From: Hathewaya massiliensis
GTDB taxonomy: Bacteria > Bacillota > Clostridia > Clostridiales > Clostridiaceae
Assembly (NCBI RefSeq): GCF_902143515.1
Contig: NZ_CABFVD010000006.1
Location: 151,989 to 215,988, forward strand
Direction of reading: 5' to 3'
Length of the DNA: 64,000 bases
Shown: one piece after another, positions 10,262 through 18,335 of the stretch
Layout of the letters: every line of letters starts with the position of its first letter
Numbering within the stretch: the first letter of the stretch is position 1
Notes under the pieces: model-generated
The model's input: the letters and a program-made list of their open reading frames with translations, nothing else
Database searches by the model: none
Told to the model about the DNA's origin: nothing
Position numbers and translations under genes: made by a program

Positions 10262-10348
10262 AATGCTTAAATTTACTTATTAAATATGATGTATTTTAAA
10301 TTTATATAGATTTAAAATATAATCCCCTAAATATTTTAAATAACCCCG

Positions 10349-10380
10349 AAAAGAACTTGGATATCCCCCCAAGTTCTTTT
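10349..10380 (+). terminator. Terminator downstream of reverse rubrerythrin
   Basis: AAAAGAACTTGG (10349-10360) pairs perfectly with CCAAGTTCTTTT (10369-10380) around an 8-base loop. The T-run is part of the descending stem. Confidence 0.85.
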
Positions 10381-10454
10381 AATCATATATAAATTGAAAA
10401 TAAAGTGAAAACAATTTATATATTTTAATAAACATAGAGTAAAAGACAAAATTA

Positions 10455-10476
10455 TTATGTATAATATTGTACATAA
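10455..10476 (+). promoter_or_regulatory. Inverted repeat over a TATAAT hexamer upstream of the cysteine-rich gene
   Basis: TTATGTA (10455-10461) and TACATAA (10470-10476) are a perfect 7 bp inverted repeat with an 8-base spacer. They overlap and flank TATAAT at 10460-10465. The placement over a -10 element suggests a repressor site, but the -35 is weak, so this is inference. Confidence 0.4.
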
Positions 10477-10544
10477 GGATAATCTACAATAGTAATGTAA
10501 TTATATGTAGAAGATTTCACTTTATTTTAAAGGAGGTTTTTTCT

Positions 10545-10724
10545 GTGAATAAGAAAACTTTAAAGAGAGTAGCTATTATAGGTGCTGCCCTAGGATACTA
10601 TATTTTCAGCAAACAATGTAATAATAAATCTTGTGAAGATTTATGCTCACATTCTGAAGATTGTTGCCAATGTGACGACTGTTGCGACGGATTTATGCAA
10701 ATCCCAAATTCAAAAGAAGTTTAA
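10545..10724 (+). CDS. Small cysteine-rich membrane-anchored protein of unknown function
   Basis: I place the start at GTG 10545, seven bases after AAAGGAGG; an in-frame ATG at 10467 has no ribosome site. The product has 59 residues. A basic start (NKKTLKR) is followed by one hydrophobic segment (about residues 9-22). The tail has eight cysteines in about 24 residues, including two CC pairs in the cluster CCQCDDCC, with many acidic residues. This looks like a metal-binding or redox-active microprotein on the membrane, but I do not recognise a family. It lies between reverse rubrerythrin and an AhpD-like gene, each with its own terminator, so a redox or metal role is inference from neighbours. 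Confidence 0.75.
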   Translation: MNKKTLKRVAIIGAALGYYIFSKQCNNKSCEDLCSHSEDCCQCDDCCDGFMQIPNSKEV

Positions 10725-10729
10725 TCCAA

Positions 10730-10772
10730 AATACACTATATTTATAACTTTTAAATATAGTGTATTCTTTTT
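10730..10772 (+). terminator. Terminator of the cysteine-rich gene
   Basis: AATACACTATATTTA (10730-10744) pairs perfectly over 15 bp with 10752-10766, with a 7-base loop, followed by CTTTTTCT. Confidence 0.92.
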
Positions 10773-10820
10773 CTATAGATAAAATCAATAGCATTTTATA
10801 CAAATATTTACTTAATAAAA

Positions 10821-10849
10821 TTGATTATATAATAATTGTTTGTTATAAT
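10821..10849 (+). promoter_or_regulatory. Sigma-A-type promoter of the AhpD-like gene
   Basis: TTGATT (10821-10826), exactly 17 bases, and perfect TATAAT (10844-10849). The ATG is 37 bases downstream. Confidence 0.8.
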
Positions 10850-10886
10850 TTAAATAGTATGATTAACCTATGGGGGGTATAGTATT

Positions 10887-11240
10887 ATGCAAAAAAATCC
10901 AAGAGAAATGTTAGAAGAAATAAAAAAAGGTCAACAAGAAGTATTTTCTGTAGTTCCAAATGAAATGAAGAACTTTGGAAATTTTATAGGTTCTGTGTTT
11001 AAAGATGGAAAAGTTGATTTAAAAACTAAAGAATTAATAAGTATTGGAATTTCTGTATACAGCCGCTGTGAATACTGTATAGTATCGCATGTATACAATG
11101 CATTAAAAGCTGGATGTTCAAGAGAAGAGATTGTAGAGGCAGCAATGGTTGCTGTTGGTTTTGGAGGCGGACCTGCTTCTGCTTATACTGTAACTTTATT
11201 AAATGCATCTCTAAATGAATTTGAAAAAGACTTTCAATAA
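10887..11240 (+). CDS. Carboxymuconolactone decarboxylase / AhpD-like family protein
   Basis: A 117-residue all-helical protein. The AhpD-type redox motif C61-E-Y-C64-x3-H68 is intact, followed by the helix [16 protein letters not shown] typical of the family. AhpD-like members act as thiol-disulphide or peroxidase partners, while true decarboxylases lack the CxxC, so a peroxidase-type role is more likely. The neighbouring reverse rubrerythrin fits oxidative defence. The ATG is preceded by a G-rich site (GGGGGG) nine bases upstream. It has its own promoter and terminator and is therefore monocistronic. The substrate and electron donor are unknown. Confidence 0.85.
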   Translation: MQKNPREMLEEIKKGQQEVFSVVPNEMKNFGNFIGSVFKDGKVDLKTKELISIGISVYSRCEYCIVSHVYNALKAGCSREEIVEAAMVAVGFGGGPASAYTVTLLNASLNEFEKDFQ

Positions 11241-11277
11241 TATATAAAATAATATATTTACTAATATTACTTAAAAC

Positions 11278-11325
11278 AAGAATCAGGAATATGCAAGATT
11301 AATAGCATTTCCTGATTCTTTATTT
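11278..11325 (+). terminator. Terminator of the AhpD-like gene
   Basis: AAGAATCAGGAA (11278-11289) pairs with TTCCTGATTCTT (11309-11320). An inner ATGC/GCAT extends the stem, and TATTTATT follows. Confidence 0.85.
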
Positions 11326-11627
11326 ATTTATTCAAAATATTAATATTCATAGCTAACAGTCTTAAAGTTGTGCAGTAATTCTGTTGATTGTTTGATTAAC
11401 ATTATATGATTATTATTCATAGCCATTATAGACTTATATTCTTATAGAACCAAATACTCTATTATTTGATATTTATATTATGTAATGTTAAAATTACTAT
11501 GAGGTTTTAGTATAGATAAACAAAGTAAACTTAATTTTTTATAGTTGTTTTATATAAGTAAAGGATATAACTTAAATTTAGTTTTTATACAGAGTTTCTC
11601 CCATTAAGCTTTAAGAAGGTGATATAT
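11326..11627. other. Intergenic region upstream of the chromate transporter pair
   Basis: About 300 bp of AT-rich DNA without an ORF. TTGTTT followed after 15 bases by TATAAC near 11546-11572 could be a weak plus-strand promoter, but the spacing is short. Nothing else stands out. Confidence 0.45.
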
Positions 11628-12173
11628 ATGAAAAAATACTTAGAAATATTTTTAACTTTTTTTAAAATAGGAGCTTTTACTCTAGGTGGTGGGTATGCCA
11701 TGGTTCCTTTAATTGAAAAGGAAGTGGTAGAAAATAAATCTTGGATAGCAAAAGATGAATTTATAGATATGTTGACTTTAGCTCAATCCTCTCCTGGACC
11801 TATTGCTGTTAATGTAGCTGTTTTTATAGGTTATAAAGTTGGTGGGGTTGTAGGATGTTTATTTACAGTATTGGGTTCTATTTTACCATCTTTCTTAATT
11901 ATTTTAGGCATTGCGTCTGTATTTACTAACTTTCAAAAGCAACCCTTAGTAAAAAAAGCCTTTTTAGGTATAAGACCTGCTATTGTTTCTTTAATAGTAG
12001 TCCCTGTTATAAATATGATAAAGCAATCTAAATCTCCCAAAACTTACATCCCTATTGTTATATTAGTTTCATTTTTAGTATATGTACTAAGAATTACTCC
12101 TATTATAATAATCATTTCATCAGCATTAATTGGAATAATATTTTTTAAATATACGGAGGTAAAGAATAAATGA
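11628..12173 (+). CDS. Chromate transporter family protein, first half of a split pair
   Basis: A CHR-family membrane protein of 181 residues. The conserved GGGYAMVPLI near residue 21 and SSPGPIAVNVAVFIGY near 54 are family signatures, and about five or six hydrophobic segments are visible. I chose ATG 11628 because AAGAAGGTG ends six bases before it; the GTG at 11619 lies inside that ribosome site. Short CHR proteins occur as adjacent pairs that work together, unlike fused about 400-residue ChrA. The family exports chromate or other oxyanions, but members in anaerobes often have unknown substrates. The stop overlaps the next start (ATGA). Confidence 0.88.
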   Translation: MKKYLEIFLTFFKIGAFTLGGGYAMVPLIEKEVVENKSWIAKDEFIDMLTLAQSSPGPIAVNVAVFIGYKVGGVVGCLFTVLGSILPSFLIILGIASVFTNFQKQPLVKKAFLGIRPAIVSLIVVPVINMIKQSKSPKTYIPIVILVSFLVYVLRITPIIIIISSALIGIIFFKYTEVKNK

Positions 12174-12688
12174 TTCTATTAAAAATTTTTCTAACCTTCT
12201 TCAAAATAGGTCTATTTAGTTTTGGTGGTGGATATGCAATGTTGCCATTAATACAAGAAGAAGTAGTTACTATTAATAAATGGCTAACAGCTAATGAATT
12301 TATAGATATAGTTGCAATATCACAAGTTACTCCTGGACCAATTGCAATAAATTCAGCTACATATGTAGGATATAAAGCTAGTGGCATACTAGGTTCTATC
12401 TCTGCAACCTTAGGAGTAAGTTTGCCTTCTATAATAATAATGCTTATAATTTCTAAGTTCTTTTTCGCCTTTAAAAATAATGATTATATGGAGAAAGCCT
12501 TTAAGGGACTAAGACCATGTACTGTAGGACTTATAGCTGCTGCAGCTATCTTAGTTGCTAAATCAGCTTTTATAGATTATAAAAGTATACTTATATTTTC
12601 AGGAGCTTTCATAGCATCGTATAAATACAAACTAGATCCTATATTACTAACTTGTATAGCTGCAATTTTAGGTATAATTTTATACTAA
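12170..12688 (+). CDS. Chromate transporter family protein, second half of a split pair
   Basis: A 172-residue homologue of the preceding protein. It shares GGGYAMLPLI near residue 21 and VTPGPIAINSATYVGY near 53, and is very hydrophobic throughout. The ATG overlaps the upstream stop by four bases (ATGA), with CGGAGG upstream, so the two are translationally coupled and likely form a heterodimer. A strong terminator follows. Transport of chromate is the family-level assignment; the real anion is not known. Confidence 0.88.
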   Translation: MILLKIFLTFFKIGLFSFGGGYAMLPLIQEEVVTINKWLTANEFIDIVAISQVTPGPIAINSATYVGYKASGILGSISATLGVSLPSIIIMLIISKFFFAFKNNDYMEKAFKGLRPCTVGLIAAAAILVAKSAFIDYKSILIFSGAFIASYKYKLDPILLTCIAAILGIILY

Positions 12689-12813
12689 ATTAATTATTTT
12701 TAACTTCATCTATTTTATGTAAGGTAATATCTATCTTATAAAGTGGATCATACAAGCTCATATTTCTTACTTAATTTATATAATTTTTTATGCTAATTAT
12801 TGACATAAATTAT

Positions 12814-12870
12814 AAGAATATTAACTATAAAAATTCACTTAAATTTTATAGTTAATATTCTTTGTTTTTT
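12814..12870 (+). terminator. Terminator between convergent chr and whiA genes
   Basis: A perfect 19 bp stem (12814-12832 with 12844-12862) with an 11-base loop is followed by TTTGTTTTTT. The stem is A/T-rich at both ends, so it may also stop the opposing whiA transcript. Confidence 0.9.
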
Positions 12871-12942
12871 ATTTGTTATTATGTTTTACTTGTTAATATA
12901 TTTTGTTAATGCATTTTATTAGTGTATTTTGTTAATTATATT

Positions 12943-13893
12943 TTATTTACTGCCTTTAAGTTCACTTGCTATCTTTTCAATTCTTCTAAGTCTATGATTT
13001 ACTCCTGATTTTCCTACTGGAGGGTCTAACATCATTCCTAAATCTTTTAGCGATTCATCAGGATACTTTACCCTAAGTTCTGCAACTTCCCTTAGGTTTT
13101 GTGGTAGCCTTTGAAGTCCTATTTCACTTTCTATAAGCCTTATACTTTCAATTTGACGAACTGCAGCATTTACTGTCTTACTTAAATTAGCTGTTTCACA
13201 GTTAACAAGTCTATTTACATTATTTCTCATCTCTTTCATTATTCTAACATTTTCTAAATACAAAAGATTGCTATGAGCACCTATTATATTTAATATATCT
13301 ACTATTTGTTCACTTTCTTTTATGTATATTACATAACTACTTTTTCTTTGAATAACCTTTGAATTTAATCCATAAGTATTTATAACCCTACTAAGTTCAT
13401 TAGCATATTTCTCATTATGAGTTACAAACTCTAAATGATATGTTTTCTCTGGATTACTAATACTTCCTCCTCCAAGAAAAGCACCTCTTATATATGCTTT
13501 TCTAGTCAAATCCGTATTTATTAATTCATCTGGTATTGTATAATTTAAAGATATAAATTCTTCCTTATTATCAAAAACTTTAATATCTACTAGAAAGTTC
13601 CTAAGCCCCATTTCCTCAGTTATTATAACCATATATACATTGTTCTTTTTTAATGAATTACTACGTCTTACTATTAGCCTTGTATGAATCTTAAAATGTT
13701 CTTTTAACATCTTAAAAGTAAGTCTAGCTATAGCTGGATTTTCAGTAGTAACTTTAAAGCTTAGTTTTCTGTTAGCACCAATGGATATGGAACCACTAAC
13801 TTTCATAATAGCAGATAATAAGGATCTCGCCTCTTCCTTTGATATATTAGTAATTCTGCAAACTTCACTTTTAACCTTTGCTGAAAATGACAT
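12943..13893 (-). CDS. whiA: DNA-binding protein WhiA
   Basis: A 316-residue protein with an N-terminal degenerate LAGLIDADG homing-endonuclease fold and a C-terminal helix-turn-helix (about residues 230-310, with LRVKYPDESLKDLG in the recognition region). In actinomycetes it controls sporulation genes; in Bacillus it affects division and chromosome segregation. It is the last gene of rapZ-yvcK-whiA, 24 bp after yvcK. This gene trio is conserved across firmicutes. The ATG follows AGGAG. Confidence 0.95.
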   Translation of the reverse strand: MSFSAKVKSEVCRITNISKEEARSLLSAIMKVSGSISIGANRKLSFKVTTENPAIARLTFKMLKEHFKIHTRLIVRRSNSLKKNNVYMVIITEEMGLRNFLVDIKVFDNKEEFISLNYTIPDELINTDLTRKAYIRGAFLGGGSISNPEKTYHLEFVTHNEKYANELSRVINTYGLNSKVIQRKSSYVIYIKESEQIVDILNIIGAHSNLLYLENVRIMKEMRNNVNRLVNCETANLSKTVNAAVRQIESIRLIESEIGLQRLPQNLREVAELRVKYPDESLKDLGMMLDPPVGKSGVNHRLRRIEKIASELKGSK

Positions 13894-13917
13894 GGCTCAA
13901 CTCCTATTTAATAAATA

Positions 13918-15243
13918 TTATGATTTTTTTCTTAAGCGACCTAGAAGATAAAAATATTCCATCATCTTCTTACGATCATAGCATAGTTTTTTTTCCATAA
14001 TTGTTTTTATGATTATACGGCACATTCTTACATTATCATGTCTAATGTAACCATCTTTAACCTTTACAAGATTTGACTCTACAACCTTAATATTAAGCTT
14101 TTCTAATTCCTCTTTATTAGTCTTTACCAAAGTTGCTCCTTTGTCCTTATATTTTTCTTCTAAATCCTTATCCACTGTGCCCTTATTTACTATGGCGTAT
14201 TCTATTATGCCTTTCCCTGCATGGCTATGGATAGCTTTTATATGGTCTTCAGTGGCATATCCTTCTGTCTCACCCTGTTGTGTCATTAGATTGGATATGT
14301 AAATTTTAATGGCTGAAGACTTATGTATTTCTTCTTTTATTTCTTTAACTAAAAGATTTGGAATTATACTTGTATATAAACTTCCTGGCCCTAGTATTAT
14401 GGCATCTGCATCTTTAATAGCTAAAAGTGCTTCCTTCAATGCTATTGCATCTTTTGGGTCTATAAATATTCTCTCAATACTTGAATTTTGCTTTATAGCT
14501 TCCTTTGGTATATTAGATTCTCCTTCTACAATATTCCCATTTTTTAACCTTGCCTTTAACTTAACATTTTCTAAAGTAACAGGTAATACTTTTCCTGTTA
14601 CTGCAAGAACAGAACTTACCTTTTGAACTGCTTCCATGAAATTTTCTGAAATCCCATCCATGGCAGCTAAAAATAGATTTCCAAAGCTTTGTCCTTTAAG
14701 CCTTCCATCTGTAAATCTATATTGTAATAATTCCTCCATTACAGGTTCTGTATGTGCTAAGGCTAATATACAGTTTCTAATATCCCCTGGAGGTAACATT
14801 CCTAAGTCATCTCTTAGGACACCAGATCCTCCACCATCATCAGCTACCGTTACTATAGCTGTAATGTTTGATGTAAATCTCTTCATCCCTCTTAAAAGAT
14901 TTGATAGACCTGTACCTCCCCCAATTACAACTACCTTAGGTCCCTTTACTAGAAGCCTTTTTTCATATATTTTATCTGCAATTTCTTTAGAGTCTACAGT
15001 AACATTGTCACATTCTCTATTTACAAAAGTTATTACAGCATCTACTCCCTTTATAACAGAAATGAATACAGAGAAAATACCGAATGATATAATCCCTGTA
15101 TATAAATATATTTCATATAAGTTTGTAAGTCCAGTCATTATGGCTTTTGAAATACCTAGTATTATAATCATAAAACCTATAAAACCCAAAGTTATCCATC
15201 TTTTTATTCCAGTGGTTTCTTTTAGCCAAAATTTTAAATTCAT
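13918..15243 (-). CDS. yvcK: YvcK/GlmR-type gluconeogenesis factor with N-terminal membrane segments
   Basis: A CofD-like, UDP-sugar-binding regulator that in Bacillus (YvcK/GlmR) directs carbon into cell-wall precursors. It has 441 residues. The core begins near residue 105 with [16 protein letters not shown] and continues with [14 protein letters not shown] and [10 protein letters not shown]. Two hydrophobic segments (about 15-36 and 42-62) precede it, so it is likely membrane-anchored; the Bacillus protein, of about 317 residues, lacks these. The ATG overlaps the rapZ stop (ATGA), giving tight translational coupling. Confidence 0.93.
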   Translation of the reverse strand: MNLKFWLKETTGIKRWITLGFIGFMIIILGISKAIMTGLTNLYEIYLYTGIISFGIFSVFISVIKGVDAVITFVNRECDNVTVDSKEIADKIYEKRLLVKGPKVVVIGGGTGLSNLLRGMKRFTSNITAIVTVADDGGGSGVLRDDLGMLPPGDIRNCILALAHTEPVMEELLQYRFTDGRLKGQSFGNLFLAAMDGISENFMEAVQKVSSVLAVTGKVLPVTLENVKLKARLKNGNIVEGESNIPKEAIKQNSSIERIFIDPKDAIALKEALLAIKDADAIILGPGSLYTSIIPNLLVKEIKEEIHKSSAIKIYISNLMTQQGETEGYATEDHIKAIHSHAGKGIIEYAIVNKGTVDKDLEEKYKDKGATLVKTNKEELEKLNIKVVESNLVKVKDGYIRHDNVRMCRIIIKTIMEKKLCYDRKKMMEYFYLLGRLRKKS

Positions 15244-16124
15244 AGCTTTAATACTCCTCTATTGGCATCTTCATTAATATCTCTGTGATCTATGTTAGCT
15301 TTAAACCCTCTCATAGATAAAGTTTCATAAACCCTATCTGCAATAGCTACAGATCTATGTCTTCCACCAGTACATCCTATAGATATAATAAGTTGTCTCT
15401 TTCCTTCCTTTTTATAATTAGGAATTAAAAACTTAAGCATATCAGTTAACTTTTCTATAAACTTATTTGTCTCATCAAAAGAAAGAACATATTCTTTAAC
15501 AGGATTATCTAATCCTGAATAAGGTTTCAATTTATTTATATAGAAAGGATTAGGTAAGAATCTCACATCAAATACTAAGTCAGAATCTACTGGAATTCCA
15601 TATTTAAATCCAAAAGATAAAACTGTAACTATTATTTCTGTTTCAGTCTGTCCTTCCTCTGCATAAATTTCAGTTATCTTTTCTCTTAAAACTCTAGTTG
15701 AAAGCTTTGTAGTATTTATAATATTGTTAGCCTTATCTCTAATCTTTCTTAACTTTTCTCTTTCACAGGTTATTCCTGTTAATATTCTCCCATCAGGAGC
15801 TAAGGGATGTTTTCTTCTACTCTCTTTATATCTTTTCACAAGTGCATCATCATTAGCTTCTAAAAATAAAACCTCATAATTATATCCTTCTCTTGTTAAA
15901 TAATTAAAACTCTCAAATATGTCCTCGAAAAACTCTCCTCCTCTTATATCAATGGCAAGAGCTATTTTCTGTATTTTTCCAGAACCTCTACCACAAGCCT
16001 CTGCAAATTTAGGCACTAAAGTAGGAGGTAAATTATCCACGCAGAAATAACCTAAGTCTTCTAAAGCTCTCATAGCCTGAGTTTTTCCTGCTCCTGAAAG
16101 TCCACTTACTATTACAAATTTCAT
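15240..16124 (-). CDS. rapZ: RapZ/YvcJ family nucleotide-binding protein
   Basis: A 294-residue P-loop protein. Walker A is GLSGAGKTQ at residues 8-16, followed by [12 protein letters not shown]. The C-terminal domain holds [14 protein letters not shown] near 252-265. In E. coli RapZ senses glucosamine 6-phosphate and guides small-RNA decay; in Bacillus YvcJ hydrolyses GTP and affects competence. The function in clostridia is not established. It is the first gene of the rapZ-yvcK-whiA unit, preceded by an extended -10 promoter and, further upstream, by a palindromic repeat copy. Confidence 0.94.
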   Translation of the reverse strand: MKFVIVSGLSGAGKTQAMRALEDLGYFCVDNLPPTLVPKFAEACGRGSGKIQKIALAIDIRGGEFFEDIFESFNYLTREGYNYEVLFLEANDDALVKRYKESRRKHPLAPDGRILTGITCEREKLRKIRDKANNIINTTKLSTRVLREKITEIYAEEGQTETEIIVTVLSFGFKYGIPVDSDLVFDVRFLPNPFYINKLKPYSGLDNPVKEYVLSFDETNKFIEKLTDMLKFLIPNYKKEGKRQLIISIGCTGGRHRSVAIADRVYETLSMRGFKANIDHRDINEDANRGVLKL

Positions 16125-16205
16125 ATTTATCCCTCCCTAGATACTCATGAAAAAATACTTTTTCACTAATGTTTCTAACTTTATTTATCTCTATAATTAA
16201 TCATA

Positions 16206-16233
16206 ATTATACCATAGGGTTATGGTTTTAAAA
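16206..16233 (-). promoter_or_regulatory. Probable extended -10 promoter of rapZ
   Basis: On the minus strand TGGTATAAT places a perfect TATAAT at 16211-16206 preceded by TGG (extended -10). The -35 is weak (TTTTAA at 16 bases). A CCATA/TATGG inverted repeat (16211-16224) overlaps it. The start codon is about 80 bases further on. Confidence 0.5.
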
Positions 16234-16247
16234 AGTTATTACTTAAA

Positions 16248-16362
16248 ATTAAAAGAGGCTGTCACATTAAGAATAAATACTACAATATATTGTGCTAATT
16301 TTAAATTTGCAATTTAATATATTGTATGTAAATTCTTTAACTCGACAGTCTCGCTTTAAAAT
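16248..16362. repeat. Palindromic dispersed repeat, copy 1
   Basis: An imperfect palindrome of about 115 bp with outer arms GAGGCTGTC (16255-16263) and GACAGTCTC (16344-16352). Bases 16265-16301 are identical over 37 positions to 30615-30651, and similarity continues to the right arm. It starts at the murB stop codon and lies between murB and rapZ. It is small, non-coding and has no transposase, so it resembles a MITE or REP-like hairpin element. Confidence 0.8.
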
Positions 16363-17285
16363 TATTCTTTTTCTTCACCAATTATTCTAACTTCTGTTTC
16401 TAGTTTTACATTATGCTTTTCATATACGGTATCTTGTACATGTTTTATTAAACTTAAAACTTCAGTAGCTGTAGCTTCTCCATTATTAACTATAAACCCT
16501 GAGTGTTTTTCAGATACCTGAGCTTCTCCTAGCTTAAAACCTTTAAGACCTGAATCTTGTATTAATTTCCCTGCAAAATGTCCTTCTGGTCTTTTAAAGG
16601 TGCTACCAGCAGATGGCTTTTCTAAGGGTTGCTTTTCTACTCTTTTTCTAGTTAAATCGTGAATTACATATTGTATATCATCATGATTTCCTTTTTTTAA
16701 TTTAAAAGTTGCCTCTAAAACTACATATCCTTTTTTTAGTATAACACTATTTCTATAAGAAAAATCCATGTCTTCTAGTTTAAGTTCTTTTAATTCAATA
16801 TTTTCATCTATGACCAAGACTTTATGAAGCACTTGACATATCTCTCCACCGTAGGCCCCTGCATTCATTGCTACAGCACCACCTACACTTCCTGGAATAC
16901 CACATGCAAATTCTAGTCCTGTTAAGTTATGTCTTGCGGAAAATAGAGATAAATCTATTAATGATGCTCCTGATTGTGCAACTATAACGTCTTCATTTTT
17001 TAAAGATATGTCTTGTAACTTTGAAAGTTTTATTACTACTCCCCTTATTCCCCCATCTTTCACTATTATATTAGACCCTTTACCTAATATATAGTAATAT
17101 ATATTTTTCTCTCTACAAAGCTTTAAGATCTGAATAAGTTCTTCATAGTTTTCTGGAGTTACAAGTATATCTGCTTTTCCACCTAGTTTAAAAGTGGTAT
17201 GCTCTTTCATAGGTGCTTCAAATTGAATGTTATCGTTGCTTACTATTTTATGAAGTTCTGTTAAGAATCCATCCATTTGATACAT
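16362..17285 (-). CDS. murB: UDP-N-acetylenolpyruvoylglucosamine reductase
   Basis: Cytoplasmic FAD enzyme that reduces enolpyruvyl-UDP-GlcNAc to UDP-MurNAc with NADPH in peptidoglycan synthesis. It has 307 residues. FAD-binding segments are LGKGSNIIVKDGGIRG near residue 82 and GIPGSVGGAVAMNAGAYGGE near 130. The catalytic Ser lies in AGSTFKRPEG near 225, and SYRNSV supplies the Arg. The Ser in AGSTF and the lack of the loop insertion fit type II MurB. ATG 17285 has GGAG six bases upstream. It follows the PHP gene by 30 bp, probably as one unit. Confidence 0.96.
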   Translation of the reverse strand: MYQMDGFLTELHKIVSNDNIQFEAPMKEHTTFKLGGKADILVTPENYEELIQILKLCREKNIYYYILGKGSNIIVKDGGIRGVVIKLSKLQDISLKNEDVIVAQSGASLIDLSLFSARHNLTGLEFACGIPGSVGGAVAMNAGAYGGEICQVLHKVLVIDENIELKELKLEDMDFSYRNSVILKKGYVVLEATFKLKKGNHDDIQYVIHDLTRKRVEKQPLEKPSAGSTFKRPEGHFAGKLIQDSGLKGFKLGEAQVSEKHSGFIVNNGEATATEVLSLIKHVQDTVYEKHNVKLETEVRIIGEEKE

Positions 17286-17315
17286 CTTCTACTCCTTAAA
17301 AATTAATTTATTTTT

Positions 17316-18107
17316 TTATATATTACTTAAATATTTTTTATCATTATAAGTATAAGTGTATTGTTTAGATTTATCAATACTTATATCATTTAATTTTCCT
17401 TTTTCCTTTAAATATTCTATGATTTTCTCTTCCCTAATGTTCATAATTAGTTCTTCCGGCATTTTTATAGCCTCTAGTACCTCTCTTACCTCATCAAAAA
17501 CACCTATATAAGAGCAGAAGTGAGAATCTGTTCCTGCTATAACTTTAACACCATGATCCTTACATAATTTTGCAAGCCTGATACAGTTAGGTGCACTACC
17601 TTTCCTAGAATTCATAAAAGAACTATTATTCATCTCTATTAATATATTTTTTTCTTTTGCCTTTTTAACAATTTCCTCTTCATATATTTCATAAGCAGGA
17701 TTTCCTGGATGTCCTATTATGTGGACATATGGGTTTTCCATTACATTTAAAATCGCCCTTGTATTCTCTTCTTTTGTTCCAGGTTTAATACAACTTTCAT
17801 GCAAGCTAGCTATAACTAAATCCAAATTTTCTTGGGTCCATGTTGAAATATCTATGTCTCCGTTGCTGTTCATTATATTAGCTTCACAGCCTCTTAATAT
17901 GGTTACACCATTAATCTCCCTTGGTAGAACCCTCATGTTTCCAAAATAACTTTCAGTTGGGGCACCCACCATTTTAGGTCCATGTTCTGTAGTAGCTAAG
18001 ACTTTAATACCTTTTTTATAAGCTTCTTTAATATTTTCCATTAATGTGCTATATGCATGACCACTCATTATAGTATGAGTGTGGGTATCTACGACAAACT
18101 TTTTCAT
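17316..18107 (-). CDS. PHP-domain phosphatase/hydrolase (YcdX-like)
   Basis: A 263-residue PHP-superfamily metal-dependent phosphoesterase. Metal-binding motifs visible are DTHTHTIMSGHAYST near residue 7, the conserved TEHGPKM near 40, ASLHES near 100, IGHPGNP near 135 and GTDSHF near 190. YcdX-type PHP enzymes have a trinuclear site and act on small phosphate esters, but the substrate here is unknown. A histidinol-phosphatase role is less likely because no histidine genes are near. It is upstream of murB and probably co-transcribed. Confidence 0.85.
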   Translation of the reverse strand: MKKFVVDTHTHTIMSGHAYSTLMENIKEAYKKGIKVLATTEHGPKMVGAPTESYFGNMRVLPREINGVTILRGCEANIMNSNGDIDISTWTQENLDLVIASLHESCIKPGTKEENTRAILNVMENPYVHIIGHPGNPAYEIYEEEIVKKAKEKNILIEMNNSSFMNSRKGSAPNCIRLAKLCKDHGVKVIAGTDSHFCSYIGVFDEVREVLEAIKMPEELIMNIREEKIIEYLKEKGKLNDISIDKSKQYTYTYNDKKYLSNI

Positions 18108-18335
18108 TCTATTTCCTCCAAAATTAATTATGATTTTTCTTTTGTTTGTATATCTTCTTATATATTTTTATTCTTATCTCTATACCTATACGGCTATTTA
18201 CTTTCTCTTTCTTTAAAACAGGATAAATTTCTATATTTAATTATAACACTTTATTATTAATCTGTAATTTATCTAATTAATTTGTAACTAAACCTTTACT
18301 AATTTTATTACCTATTACTTTTTACCTATTACTTC

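Noticed and set aside
10467..10544. Longer N-terminus of the cysteine-rich protein from ATG 10467
   Set aside because: The ribosome site AAAGGAGG lies downstream of this ATG and seven bases before GTG 10545, which decides the start.
14636..15277. A 213-codon plus-strand frame opposite yvcK
   Set aside because: It is antisense to a well-supported core gene and its product has no recognisable domain.
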